A DNA stretch of 64,000 nt from SMWD01 sp964629475 (GTDB lineage Bacteria > Pseudomonadota > Gammaproteobacteria > Steroidobacterales > GCA-2729495). A program made the translations under genes and the position numbers. Shown here piece by piece: positions 1 through 8,041 of this stretch (its first letter is position 1; the number at the start of each line of letters is the position of its first letter). The notes below the pieces were generated by a model. The model saw only the letters and a program-made list of their open reading frames with translations. It was not told the DNA's origin and did not search any database. The stretch is taken from positions 1-64,000 of the forward strand of contig CAZVQW010000013.1 in assembly GCA_964629475.1 (NCBI GenBank), written 5' to 3'.

Positions 1-122
1 AATCCTGGGACTTCGATAGCCTGACCGGGCATTTAGTCGATTACTGTGCCGCAGACCCTGAAGCACTTACATCGTCGGCCGTCATCGACCTTGGGGAGCG
101 TCTCCTTAACACACCCCAATGA
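1..122 (+). CDS. 3' end of an unidentified gene (partial)
   Basis: An open frame enters from the left edge (first full codon at base 3) and ends at TGA 120-122. It gives about 39 residues beginning SWDFDSLTGHLVDYC and ending in GERLLNTPQ. The composition looks like real protein, and the frame stops 24 bases before the convergent end of the channel gene, as a true gene end would. Too little is present to name a family. Confidence 0.4.
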   Translation, partial: SWDFDSLTGHLVDYCAADPEALTSSAVIDLGERLLNTPQ

Positions 123-146
123 TGCCGGGCACTCTGCTCGCCGTGT

Positions 147-1367
147 TCACGCAATTGCCCGTAACCCGACAAAATCCATACCTGCAGGCTTCTGGTATAA
201 CCGCAAACCAAACTCCGGCGCGATCGAGCAGATGTGGTCAAAGATATCAGCCTGTATACCCTCGTACGCAGCCCAGTTGGTGTCATTACTGAACGCATAG
301 ACTTCGATCGGCAACCCCTCGGCACCAGGCTGCAACTGCCGCACGATCAACGTCATGCCGGCATGAATCTCCGGATGATGTTTCAGGTAACTGTGAATAT
401 AGGCACGAAAGGTCCCGACGTTGGTCAGCCGCCTGAGGTTGACGCCCGACTCGCCCGGTTCATCGAGAACTGCGTTGTACGCTCGTAAATCCGCTTCCTT
501 GGCCTCGATATAGTCCTTGAGCAACGCAAAGCCTTTGAATCGTTCTACTTCGTCATCCGTCAAGACGCGAATTGAGTTGACGTCGATGTTGATCGAACGC
601 TTGATGCGCCGTCCGCCCGACTCCGACATGCCGCGCCAGTTCTTGAACGAATCGGAGATCAGCCGGTGGGTCGGAATCGTCGTAATCGTCTTGTCCCAGT
701 TCTGCACGGTCACTGTGTACAGCGCCACATCGATGACGTCACCGTCGGCGCCGAACTGCGGTACTTCCAGCCAGTCGCCGACACGGATCATGTCCTGACT
801 GGTTAGCTGAATGCTGGCAACGAGCGACAATAATGTGTCCTTGAATACGATCAACAGCACTGCCGTCATCGCACCGAAACCACTTAGCAGGATCACGGGC
901 GAACGGTCGATCAGTGTCGCGACCACGATAACCGTGCCGAGGATATAAATGCCGATCTGCGCGAGTTGTATGAATCCCTTGATCGGGCGGCGGCGCGCCG
1001 CCGGAGTCGCCTCATAAATCTCGTTAACCGCCGACAACGCCGCACTCAGCGCCAGAATGATCATCAGGACCATGTAGGCACCGGCGACGTTGCGAATGAT
1101 CTTTTCTGCCGGTTCAGCGATATCCGGCACGAGGGCAATGCCGTAGGAAATAATAAGAACCGGCACGATCTGTGCGAGGTGGCCAAACACATTGTGCTCG
1201 ACCAGCGCGTCGTCCCAGCTGGCCTGCGTGCGCGCTGTGGCCGCACGCACCGCCACCAGCAACAGCCGCTTGGCTACCAGGTCGGCGAGGATCGCAACCA
1301 GCAGCAACACCAGGCTGCCGGCTATGGCAGGCAGCAGCGGGTGGACCGCAGATAATTGTTCAATCAT
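147..1367 (-). CDS. MscS-family mechanosensitive ion channel, YbdG-like
   Basis: Inner-membrane channel expected to open under membrane tension and protect against hypo-osmotic shock. The 406-residue protein has about five hydrophobic segments (roughly 9-32, 65-85, 93-113, 131-153, 157-180). The pore-lining helix and MscS beta domain follow (VGDWLEVPQFGADGDV, then TIPTHRLISDSFKNWRG). The 'NWRGMSESGGRRIKRS' stretch and the length match E. coli YbdG (about 415 residues) better than short MscS. The ATG at 1367 has only a weak purine-rich upstream stretch. It is convergent with the partial gene on the left and divergent from the LLM gene on the right. Family is secure; the YbdG assignment is from recalled sequence likeness. 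Confidence 0.93.
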   Translation of the reverse strand: MIEQLSAVHPLLPAIAGSLVLLLVAILADLVAKRLLLVAVRAATARTQASWDDALVEHNVFGHLAQIVPVLIISYGIALVPDIAEPAEKIIRNVAGAYMVLMIILALSAALSAVNEIYEATPAARRRPIKGFIQLAQIGIYILGTVIVVATLIDRSPVILLSGFGAMTAVLLIVFKDTLLSLVASIQLTSQDMIRVGDWLEVPQFGADGDVIDVALYTVTVQNWDKTITTIPTHRLISDSFKNWRGMSESGGRRIKRSINIDVNSIRVLTDDEVERFKGFALLKDYIEAKEADLRAYNAVLDEPGESGVNLRRLTNVGTFRAYIHSYLKHHPEIHAGMTLIVRQLQPGAEGLPIEVYAFSNDTNWAAYEGIQADIFDHICSIAPEFGLRLYQKPAGMDFVGLRAIA

Positions 1368-1385
1368 CGTTTTATTCTCTTATCC

Positions 1386-1391
1386 TATAAT
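1386..1391 (+). promoter_or_regulatory. candidate -10 box for the LLM gene
   Basis: A perfect TATAAT lies 53 bases before the LLM start codon in the gap between divergent genes. No convincing -35 hexamer sits at 16-18 bases, so this is only a candidate. Confidence 0.3.
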
Positions 1392-1443
1392 CACGACGCT
1401 ACTTCGCCCCGCCCATGGTGCCAGATTCTAACGGGAGCACTGA

Positions 1444-2454
1444 ATGGAAATCGACATTATCCTGAATGAATTCGCCTCGCCGCAGGCCGCCGCGGAACTC
1501 GGGCTGCTGGCGGAAAGTTATGGGCTGCGAGGTGTCTGGGCAAGCAATTACACATGGTCGCGTGACCCATTCTTCACACTGTCACTGCTGGCCGATCGTT
1601 CGTCGAAGATTCGTGTCGGGCCGATGGCCGTCAGCTCGGCTGAACTGCATCCGCTGAAGATGGCAAACCTGCTGTTCAGTCTGAATGAATTGTCGAATGG
1701 CCGCGCAATGCTCATGCTCAGCGGCGGCGGCGGCGTGATGCGGTCGATCGGCATACAGCGGGATCGCATGATCCGGCGCACACGCGAGTGCCTCGAAATT
1801 CTCAAAGGTGCATCGCCTGACAAGATGATGAATTACAGCGGAGAGATCTATCAGATCTATGGCTATAAACCTGAATGGCATACTGACGCACCGCCGCTGA
1901 TTTATTTTGGCTCGAACCACCCGCAGAGCCGCAAGCTGTCAGCTGAGCTTGCCGATGGGCTGATGACCAGTGATTTCGTCGTGCCGTTGCTGAAGGATTT
2001 TGTCACCGACACGCACGCCGATCTAAAAGCAGCCGGCCGTTCGCCGGCTGATTTCCGGATCAGTAATTTCTGGGCATGGCACATAAAAAAAGACCCTGAA
2101 GCCTCACGGGCCGAGGCGCGCCGCGAACTGATGCTGCGCGGCTGGTTGCGGGACCAGTATTTCGCGCCGTTTCTCGACGAAGACGAACTGAAGATGATGC
2201 GCGATCACGAACAGGATTTTCTGAATGCATTCCTGCGCGGCAGCGACGTGATCGACAACGTGCCCGAAAGTCTGGTCGACAAGATGATCGAGAACATCTC
2301 ATTCGTCGGCGGTCTCGACCGGATCGATGGAGCCATCGATACGCTGAAACAATTTGCCGATGCCGGACTGACCGATATCGCGCTGCGTGTTCATGATGAG
2401 CCGGCCGATGCAATCCGGCTGATCGGTGAACGGGTCTGGCCGGCCTTGCGTTAA
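1444..2454 (+). CDS. LLM-class flavin-dependent oxidoreductase (copy 1)
   Basis: Bacterial luciferase-like TIM-barrel protein of 336 residues. Such enzymes use reduced FMN or F420 to oxidise or reduce small organic substrates; the substrate here is unknown. Family signs are the early 'AAELGLLAESYGLRGVW', 'RVGPMAVSSAELHPLKMA', the glycine-rich 'LMLSGGGGVMRSIG', and the C-terminal 'GLTDIALRVHDEPADAIRLIGERV'. GGGAG lies 7 bases before the ATG, supporting the start. It is convergent with a MarR gene and close to an FMN-binding split-barrel protein, which suggests one regulated flavin-dependent function. A clear paralogue sits at 14607-15620, sharing the same N- and C-terminal blocks and 'NFWAWH'. 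Confidence 0.9.
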   Translation: MEIDIILNEFASPQAAAELGLLAESYGLRGVWASNYTWSRDPFFTLSLLADRSSKIRVGPMAVSSAELHPLKMANLLFSLNELSNGRAMLMLSGGGGVMRSIGIQRDRMIRRTRECLEILKGASPDKMMNYSGEIYQIYGYKPEWHTDAPPLIYFGSNHPQSRKLSAELADGLMTSDFVVPLLKDFVTDTHADLKAAGRSPADFRISNFWAWHIKKDPEASRAEARRELMLRGWLRDQYFAPFLDEDELKMMRDHEQDFLNAFLRGSDVIDNVPESLVDKMIENISFVGGLDRIDGAIDTLKQFADAGLTDIALRVHDEPADAIRLIGERVWPALR

Positions 2455-2463
2455 CGAAGTCGT

Positions 2464-2907
2464 TCAGTCGTCAACAGTACCGAGCAGGATGCGTTTGAGA
2501 TCTTCGCCCGGGTGCCCATCATGGTTCTTATCTCGAAATATATGCGCACTTGTCTGCGCAATATCGAGGAGCCCCTGCTGCACCCATTGCCGCTCCTCTC
2601 TTGCCTTGGTCGTCGTATACAGGCGTCGCCGCCGGCGGTCATTGGGATCGATAACTTCCTCGAGATAACCTCTATTCATCTCGGTCGATACGTAGCGCGA
2701 CACCGTCGACTTGGGCAGGCGAGTGATACGAGCCAGTTCGCCGATGGTCGGATGATAATCGACCTGATCCAGCAGGCTGACGGTCAGGATTGTAAATACT
2801 GCACCCGTCGGCGAACTGCCATATCGGTGAACTACCATCTCCATGAAGCGCCAGAACATTACATATGCCTCCCCCATATGCGATTCACTTGGAGTCCACT
2901 TGCTCAT
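2464..2907 (-). CDS. MarR-family transcriptional regulator (copy 1)
   Basis: Dimeric winged-helix regulator of 147 residues. The HTH is visible as 'HPTIGELARITRLPKSTVSRYVS', followed by the wing 'VIDPNDRRRRRLYTTTKA'. GAGGT lies 7 bases before ATG 2907. It is divergent from the FMN-binding split-barrel gene at 3072 and only 9 bases from the end of the LLM gene, so it probably controls one or both and itself. The 164-base divergent gap is AT-rich, with 'CCCATATTCGCATATTTTCC'. The regulator at 27577-28104 is a paralogue with nearly the same HTH (LPKSSISRYIS) and wing (IIDPQDRRRRKL), pointing to a small lineage-specific subfamily. Confidence 0.9.
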   Translation of the reverse strand: MSKWTPSESHMGEAYVMFWRFMEMVVHRYGSSPTGAVFTILTVSLLDQVDYHPTIGELARITRLPKSTVSRYVSTEMNRGYLEEVIDPNDRRRRRLYTTTKAREERQWVQQGLLDIAQTSAHIFRDKNHDGHPGEDLKRILLGTVDD

Positions 2908-3071
2908 CTAAATACCTCACTGCCAGCCGGAAATGGCTAATTCAGAATGACCTTATATGATAATACCCTCCCATATTCGCATATTTTCCACTCATTAGGG
3001 CTCAGAATAATCCCTTATTTTTTCATCTGCCCGCCTCACTTAGAATTTTCTGCGAAGCTTGGGAGCTAAAT
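2908..3071. promoter_or_regulatory. divergent AT-rich promoter region
   Basis: This gap must hold the promoters of the MarR gene (minus) and the split-barrel gene (plus). It is far more AT-rich than its surroundings, with 'TTATATGATAATA' and 'CCCATATTCGCATATTTTCC'. A further CATATG-N6-CATATG-like arrangement is at about 2865-2880, inside the MarR 5' end. Exact boxes cannot be fixed by eye. Confidence 0.4.
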
Positions 3072-3956
3072 ATGACAAAAACAAAGTCGCAGCCATCGAC
3101 AGACGGGACATTTCAGCATGTCGGTGTCGTCGACAATTTCTATCAGGCCTCGTCGTTTATTCCGATGTCATTCGCGCTCGTCACGACAGTTCACGAAAGC
3201 GGCGAGACCAGTATCGGGCCACATGCGCTGCTGTTCCCGTTCAGCATCACGAAACCGCACTCTATGATGCTGATCAGCCGGCCCAACAGCGGTACGGCCA
3301 GCAACATACGCCGCCTGGGGAAATGCGCGCTGAACTATGTGCCGTTCGACCGCGACCGCCTGCAGGGCATTGCCAATATGGGTTACCCGGGCATGTCGCT
3401 CAAGGACAAGCTCAGGGCCAATCCATACACGCTGATTGATTCGCCCTCAGGCGACAAGGCCGCCGATCCCGGTTTCCCGCAGATCATCAAAGAGGCCTAC
3501 CAGGTGATCGAATGCACATGGGATGACAGCTTCGAGCTGCACGGGAAGATCGACTCTCAGGGTGCTGCCTATGAAAGTCACTTCAATCTCCTGATCGACG
3601 ATCTGCTGATCAAGGAACAATACGTCCCCGGCATCGAGAAGGGAGAGATTTTCCCGAACATGCCGATTTTCTGCGGCTTTCGCGCGAACCGGGGATTCTG
3701 GTTTGCCGAACACGATACCCCGTTTACCGTCCCGCTGCCGACGGTCGAGGGCACGGAACTCCAGTCAGTGTCTTACATGGCGAATCGAATCGACCCGAAT
3801 GTTCAGTTCACCGAAGAGGCCTGCAAGAGACTGACGGGAATTCCACGGCCCTTCATGCAGGATGCGTTCAAGGGCATCGTCGCCCGGGCGACCGAAGAAG
3901 GTGTCACCGAAATCGATGCGGAGTTTCTGAAAAAGATCGGCGCCGAGCGGAGCTAA
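3072..3956 (+). CDS. flavin reductase-like (FMN-binding split barrel) protein
   Basis: Protein of 294 residues resembling the DIM6/flavoredoxin group, which bind FMN in a split beta-barrel and act as flavin reductases or oxidoreductases. The support is 'MSFALVTTVHESGETSIGPH', 'FSITKPHSMMLISRPNSGTA' and 'ASNIRRLGKCALNYVP', which follow the strand pattern and phosphate-binding segment of that fold. It is longer than stand-alone flavin reductases (about 160-200). The extra C-terminal part (residues about 200-294) is unassigned. GGGAG is 6 bases before ATG 3072. Placed divergently from MarR and near the LLM oxidoreductase, it could supply reduced flavin, but that is inference. Confidence 0.75.
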   Translation: MTKTKSQPSTDGTFQHVGVVDNFYQASSFIPMSFALVTTVHESGETSIGPHALLFPFSITKPHSMMLISRPNSGTASNIRRLGKCALNYVPFDRDRLQGIANMGYPGMSLKDKLRANPYTLIDSPSGDKAADPGFPQIIKEAYQVIECTWDDSFELHGKIDSQGAAYESHFNLLIDDLLIKEQYVPGIEKGEIFPNMPIFCGFRANRGFWFAEHDTPFTVPLPTVEGTELQSVSYMANRIDPNVQFTEEACKRLTGIPRPFMQDAFKGIVARATEEGVTEIDAEFLKKIGAERS

Positions 3957-3991
3957 GCAAGGACTCTGACCCCGCGCGGTGCATGCTTTTT

Positions 3992-4010
3992 TGTGGGAGC
4001 AGCTCCCACA
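3992..4010. repeat. short palindrome related to the REP family
   Basis: TGTGGGAGC-A-GCTCCCACA, a perfect 9-bp inverted repeat with one central base, between the convergent split-barrel and cytochrome genes. Its outer bases equal the outer arms of the longer REP hairpins elsewhere in the window, so it is probably a collapsed REP. It could also help terminate transcription, though no T-run follows. Confidence 0.6.
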
Positions 4011-4030
4011 GATAAGCTATCCCCCACAGG

Positions 4031-4795
4031 CTAATGTCCGTCACCGTGATGACGCTCGTGGTCGGCATTATCCATGCCCTTGGGCAATATCGGCGCCGCT
4101 TCCGGTTCCAGCTGCGCGAACCCTGACTTGCGCTCCCCTTGCTGTACATCGTGCGGATTGTGGCACTCGGTACAAACGAACCAGCGTTTCTTGCCGGTCG
4201 TTGCCCATTCACCAATGCGTTTGCCGTGAACACCTTCGCGCCAGCGGCGATAGACCTGGCCGTGACACTTACCGCACAGTTGCTGCGGCTGGTTGAAGTC
4301 GATCAGATTCCCGGCATTGTCGACGAATTTGTTACGCGTCTCCGCATCGTGACAATCCAGACACCAGATCCCGCCGTTGCCGTGCTGCAAGTCCATGGAA
4401 TCCGGCACGAGATCCATGTGCATCGTTAGCTTGCGCGGCGGTGCGTCAGCCTCGACCGGCGCCGGGAATGTTCCGTTGTGGCAGGCCACGCCGCAAATAG
4501 AGTACAGGGCAAGCTGATCGGTCCGCGACTTAACAACGGCCTCGCCGTGTGTGTAATCGGCCTCGACCGGCATTTCGCCCATCGGCTGCGTACCATCGTA
4601 CGGATCACCCCACCACAACACAGCGCCGGTTTTATCCGAGCATTTGACGTTTTTAAGTTCTTCACCGATGTCTTTTTGCGTGACCTTCGATGCACCTTCA
4701 CGGCTTTCGAAGCAAACCGTATCTTCAGCCACTGCAGCCAAAGAAATGCACAACATCAGCGCACAGAACACGGCGACAAATTTATATTTTTTCAT
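4031..4795 (-). CDS. periplasmic tetrahaem cytochrome c
   Basis: Exported multihaem cytochrome, likely passing electrons between the NrfD/FeS complex and a periplasmic partner. The chosen ATG begins MKKYKFVAVFCALML, a Sec signal peptide ending near AVAED. In-frame ATGs at 4801 and 4831 are alternatives. Haem sites in order: ICGVACHNG (a CX3CH spacing), WCLDCH, LCGKCHG and VCTECHN. The C-terminus is His-rich (ADHERHHGDGH). It is the last gene of a three-gene unit, starting just after the NrfD gene ends. The set resembles the DsrJ-O-P part of the Dsr complex and related NrfCD modules, but DsrJ has three haems, so identity with DsrJ is not claimed. Confidence 0.85.
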   Translation of the reverse strand: MKKYKFVAVFCALMLCISLAAVAEDTVCFESREGASKVTQKDIGEELKNVKCSDKTGAVLWWGDPYDGTQPMGEMPVEADYTHGEAVVKSRTDQLALYSICGVACHNGTFPAPVEADAPPRKLTMHMDLVPDSMDLQHGNGGIWCLDCHDAETRNKFVDNAGNLIDFNQPQQLCGKCHGQVYRRWREGVHGKRIGEWATTGKKRWFVCTECHNPHDVQQGERKSGFAQLEPEAAPILPKGMDNADHERHHGDGH

Positions 4796-4817
4796 GATCA
4801 TGCTCGAGAGGAACTGT

Positions 4818-6029
4818 CTATTCGCCTGCATACTTCACCTCGCCCAGCAGTATGCCGATCGCACCCTTCAGAAGCAGTGTCAGCACGATGAAGCCAATCG
4901 CCCAGTTGCCGAGGCAATTGAAAATCTCGATCAACGTCGGCGAATACTGCGTAAACTCACCGATCGGCGTCGGAATCGAACCGGGAATCAAAAGTCCCAT
5001 GCCCTTCTCGACCCAAATTCCGGCAAACACGACAGCACATATGTATGGCAGCTTTTTGTGATCTTTACGAATGCCCGGGATCAACAACAGGATGAATGAG
5101 CCGATCAACGCAATGATCGAGAACCAGAACCACGGCACAAGAGCATTCAACCCGTTGTGCCCGAATATCAGGTACTGCAGCCCGAGTGAATGTTCGGTCG
5201 GGTGGTAGAACTCGGTCACGACTTCCGACAGCGTCAGGAACAACGCAATACCGAGACACCAGACGACTATCTGCGATAACAAATCGATCGCCTCGTCCTT
5301 GATCCAGAGCTTCGTATTATTACGAATAATTGTAAAAACAATGATGATCAGCGCCGGGCCGGCGGCAAATGCCGTCGAGATAAAGCGGATCGGCATCATG
5401 CCATGGTGCCACATCGGTCGTGCCGGCATCGTGTTGATCAGAAATGCTGTGACCGTATGGATGCTCAGCGCCCAGACAATCGCGATGAAGATGACGGGCA
5501 GATAGAACTTGTTGTTTAAAGGCTCCTGCGCATACTTCTTGTAGAGGTAATAAAACCCACCGATGATATTCAGGACCAGGTAACCGCACAGCACGATGAC
5601 ATCCCAGGTCAGCATCGAGCCCGGCCAGTTGTAGATGCCGATGAACGGCAACATGTGCCACAGACGGTCCGGGCGGCCCATGTGATTGAGCACGAACAGC
5701 ATGCACATAACTACAGCCGCGATTGCCAGCATCTCGCCGAGTACCGTGACTTCGTGCAATGCCTTGTGTTTGTACACATAAGCCGGAAACACGACGGTTA
5801 CGGCACCGGCTGCAACACCGACCAGGAACACGAAGTTGGCTAGATACAAACCCCAGCTGACCTGGTCCGTCAGGCCGGTCACGATCATGCCCTCGGACCA
5901 CTGCATGATATTTCCATAGGTCCAGGCAACCACGAAGAGGCACAGGAACCCGAGCCAGGCGTAAAACTTCGGCCCGCCCTTAAAAACATAGGCCCAGTAG
6001 TCAACAACGAAGCTTGACATTTTTTTCAT
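4818..6029 (-). CDS. NrfD/PsrC-family membrane subunit, DsrP-like
   Basis: Integral membrane protein of 403 residues with about ten hydrophobic helices. In this family it forms the quinone-binding, sometimes proton-moving, subunit of respiratory complexes. Conserved features include 'WGLYLANFVFLVGVAAGAV', 'MGRPDRLWHMLPF', 'GSMLTWDVIVL' and 'WHHGMMPIRFISTAFAAGPA'. AGGAG lies 8 bases before ATG 6029 and overlaps the TAG stop of the upstream ferredoxin gene, so the two are translationally close. It is followed by the cytochrome gene. No molybdopterin or other catalytic subunit is in the window, so the complex may be a quinone/cytochrome electron connector. DsrP-like is a judgement from sequence likeness. 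Confidence 0.88.
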   Translation of the reverse strand: MKKMSSFVVDYWAYVFKGGPKFYAWLGFLCLFVVAWTYGNIMQWSEGMIVTGLTDQVSWGLYLANFVFLVGVAAGAVTVVFPAYVYKHKALHEVTVLGEMLAIAAVVMCMLFVLNHMGRPDRLWHMLPFIGIYNWPGSMLTWDVIVLCGYLVLNIIGGFYYLYKKYAQEPLNNKFYLPVIFIAIVWALSIHTVTAFLINTMPARPMWHHGMMPIRFISTAFAAGPALIIIVFTIIRNNTKLWIKDEAIDLLSQIVVWCLGIALFLTLSEVVTEFYHPTEHSLGLQYLIFGHNGLNALVPWFWFSIIALIGSFILLLIPGIRKDHKKLPYICAVVFAGIWVEKGMGLLIPGSIPTPIGEFTQYSPTLIEIFNCLGNWAIGFIVLTLLLKGAIGILLGEVKYAGE

Positions 6030-6040
6030 CGTAGTGACTC

Positions 6041-7078
6041 CTAGTCCATGTAGTAGAAGAACTTCGGGTATGTATTCATCTCGGCCTTGAGCCGGAAGAC
6101 TTTTTTGGTTGCCAGAATACGCCGTACTTCGCTGTCGGGATCGAGCAGATTGCCGAATTTACGCGCACCGACCGGACAGACCTCGACACAGGCCGGGTAG
6201 CGGCCTTTGCGCGTGCGCTGCAGGCAGAACGTACATTTTTCGACGACGCCCTTCATACGCGGCCGGTTGCCGTAGTAATGCGTGTCCGGGTTCATCTCTT
6301 CTTTCGGCAGCTTCGGCTCGCCCCAGTTGAAGCGTCGCGCCCAGTACGGACACGCACCGATGCACATGCGACAACCGATACACCAGTTGTAGTCGACGAC
6401 GACGACACCGTCGGGCTCGCGGTACGTCGTGCGCACCGGGCAGACCTTGACGCACGGCGGCTTCTCGCACTGCATGCACGCCATCGGCATGTAGAACGCA
6501 TCTTCCTCCGGCACCGTTTCCGGTTCGTAATAATGCTCACCCTCGAGCACGACGCCGGATGCGCTGTACGCATTGCCGCCGACCTGAATACCGTAGCTGT
6601 CCGGGTAGCCATCGGCCATCTTCGACGCATCGAAGTCGCCTTTCTCCATCTTCAGCACGCGAATCCATTCGATTTCCTGGTCTCCGCGGGACTGATTGTT
6701 TTCCTTGACGCAGGCCTTCGCGCAGCGGCGACAACCGATACATTTCTGAATGTTCAGTGCGTAGCCGAATAACACTCCTTCCTCGGCCGGCGTCGAATCA
6801 ACCGTGACCTGCTTTCCATACTCTTCCGAGTGGCGCCGCTCGAGGCGCGCGCAGGCCTCGTCCTTTTCTTCCTGCGACATCAGCCGGTAATTGCCCTGAA
6901 ACCACTCGGCCCATTCGGTATTGGCCTTGGCTTCATCTGAATGTGTCATCAGCGCCGCCGTGCCCAGCAATGACGTCGCGCTGAGACCGCCGGCCTTCTT
7001 GACGAAGCTGCGGCGTGACGATGAATCCGGTGTGCCGGCCTCGTCGTTGGGCTCGGTAGATAGTTTGTACTCTGTCAC
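6041..7078 (-). CDS. Tat-exported 4x[4Fe-4S] ferredoxin subunit, DsrO/NrfC-like
   Basis: Periplasm-facing electron-transfer subunit expected to pair with the NrfD protein. A twin-arginine signal 'SRRSFVKKAGG' lies about residue 20. Sixteen cysteines form four cluster motifs: CIGCRRCAKAC, CMQCEKPPCVKVCP, CIGCRMCIGACP and CTFC-X11-CVEVCP, enough for four [4Fe-4S] centres. The start chosen is GTG 7078 (VTEYKLSTEPNDE), preceded by GGGAG at good spacing. The frame is open further upstream to 7204, but that stretch does not look like protein. First gene of the FeS-NrfD-cytochrome unit. A tatB gene lies 550 bases away, which may or may not be meaningful. Confidence 0.9.
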   Translation of the reverse strand: MTEYKLSTEPNDEAGTPDSSSRRSFVKKAGGLSATSLLGTAALMTHSDEAKANTEWAEWFQGNYRLMSQEEKDEACARLERRHSEEYGKQVTVDSTPAEEGVLFGYALNIQKCIGCRRCAKACVKENNQSRGDQEIEWIRVLKMEKGDFDASKMADGYPDSYGIQVGGNAYSASGVVLEGEHYYEPETVPEEDAFYMPMACMQCEKPPCVKVCPVRTTYREPDGVVVVDYNWCIGCRMCIGACPYWARRFNWGEPKLPKEEMNPDTHYYGNRPRMKGVVEKCTFCLQRTRKGRYPACVEVCPVGARKFGNLLDPDSEVRRILATKKVFRLKAEMNTYPKFFYYMD

Positions 7079-7274
7079 GTTAAATCTCCCTGCCAGGGTG
7101 CTGTCGGGTCTTGGCCGAAAATCCCTGCCAGCGGACCTTTGCCCCTGACACGAAACTGCCCCTATACTTCCGGATCGAAATCGGAACCCCACTTGGGCGG
7201 CCATTGTCTATAGATCGTCGCTCCATGTCTACAGATCACCACCCCGTGAAAATACGTACAGGTCACCAGTATCC

Positions 7275-7616
7275 ATGAATAAAAAGACCCCGATCTACTT
7301 CGGCCCACCGCTCGCGATTCTGACCGAAAATGAGAAAAATACGATGGAACGCAGCGGCAGGATAAATCGCGCCGCCGAACGCTACCTGGAGATCATGCGC
7401 CGACACGGCGTCGACCTGACCGAGCCGGAGCGACAGTGTCTGTTGAAAGTCTGTGAGGCCGGCTACCTGGCGTCGTACGAGATCGTCGAGCTGGCTGACG
7501 ATGTACGGGACGGAAAGTTCGATATCGAAGGGCTGGACACCGCAGCACTGAGTGCCAAACTCGAAGCGGCGAGTTTCGCCGATTTGGTCGCCGTCGTTGA
7601 AGAATTAGGCTACTAG
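7275..7616 (+). CDS. small hypothetical protein
   Basis: Protein of 113 residues, soluble and helix-rich, with no signal or membrane segment. The N-terminus 'KKTPIYFGPPLAILTE' followed by 'RSGRINRAAERYLEIMRRH' resembles small uncharacterised bacterial proteins in which a YFG-x-PL motif precedes an RxxRINxxxxRY helix, possibly a ribbon-helix-helix-like DNA-binding unit. That is recall rather than proof. ATG 7275 lacks a clear ribosome site; ATG 7344 is an alternative. It lies between the divergent ferredoxin operon and the convergent tatB gene. Confidence 0.6.
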   Translation: MNKKTPIYFGPPLAILTENEKNTMERSGRINRAAERYLEIMRRHGVDLTEPERQCLLKVCEAGYLASYEIVELADDVRDGKFDIEGLDTAALSAKLEAASFADLVAVVEELGY

Positions 7617-7623
7617 CCGGAAT

Positions 7624-7941
7624 TTATCCGTCGGGACCATCCGGCGGCATGCCCGGCCAGTGGTTCGGATCGGTCGATTCACCTGTGGGCTGCATAATCT
7701 GCCCAAGCTTCATATCGGCCTCGCGAATTTCCTTGATGGTCGACGACTCATGGATCTCCTGCTGAATCTCGGCCAGGTGGAACTCATCTTCAACCTGCTT
7801 GCGGATATCGGCCAGGCTACGCTTTGCACCGCCGATCCACTGACCGAGTGTCCGTGCAAGACGCGGTAGCCGCTCGGGTCCGATGACGACGACAGTGACG
7901 GCGCCGAGCAACAATAATTCAGGGAAACCAATACCGAACAT
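7624..7941 (-). CDS. tatB: Sec-independent translocase subunit TatB
   Basis: Membrane component of the twin-arginine export system that binds Tat signals with TatC. The protein starts MFGIGFPELLLLGAVTVVVI, followed by the hallmark GPERLPRLARTLG and a long amphipathic helix (KRSLADIRKQVEDEFHLAEI); about 105 residues. The Met at 7941 fits the family; upstream residues in the open frame do not. Length and the ERLP hinge favour TatB over TatA. No tatA or tatC is adjacent, unlike the usual tatABC operon. Its neighbour operon encodes a Tat substrate. It is convergent with the small gene at 7275, 7 bases apart. Confidence 0.88.
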   Translation of the reverse strand: MFGIGFPELLLLGAVTVVVIGPERLPRLARTLGQWIGGAKRSLADIRKQVEDEFHLAEIQQEIHESSTIKEIREADMKLGQIMQPTGESTDPNHWPGMPPDGPDG

Positions 7942-8041
7942 AGTGTGCCACGCGCGTGCGCGGACTCCCGATCGCAAGTTCGCTACACATCATACCACTA
8001 CCGGATACACGGTCAGGCACAAGACAAAGGCTGCGCGGCAG

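Noticed and set aside
5320..5943. Long alternative frame inside the NrfD gene (207 codons)
   Set aside because: It is in another frame on the same strand as a clear NrfD-family gene, with Arg/Gly-rich shadow composition and no family resemblance.
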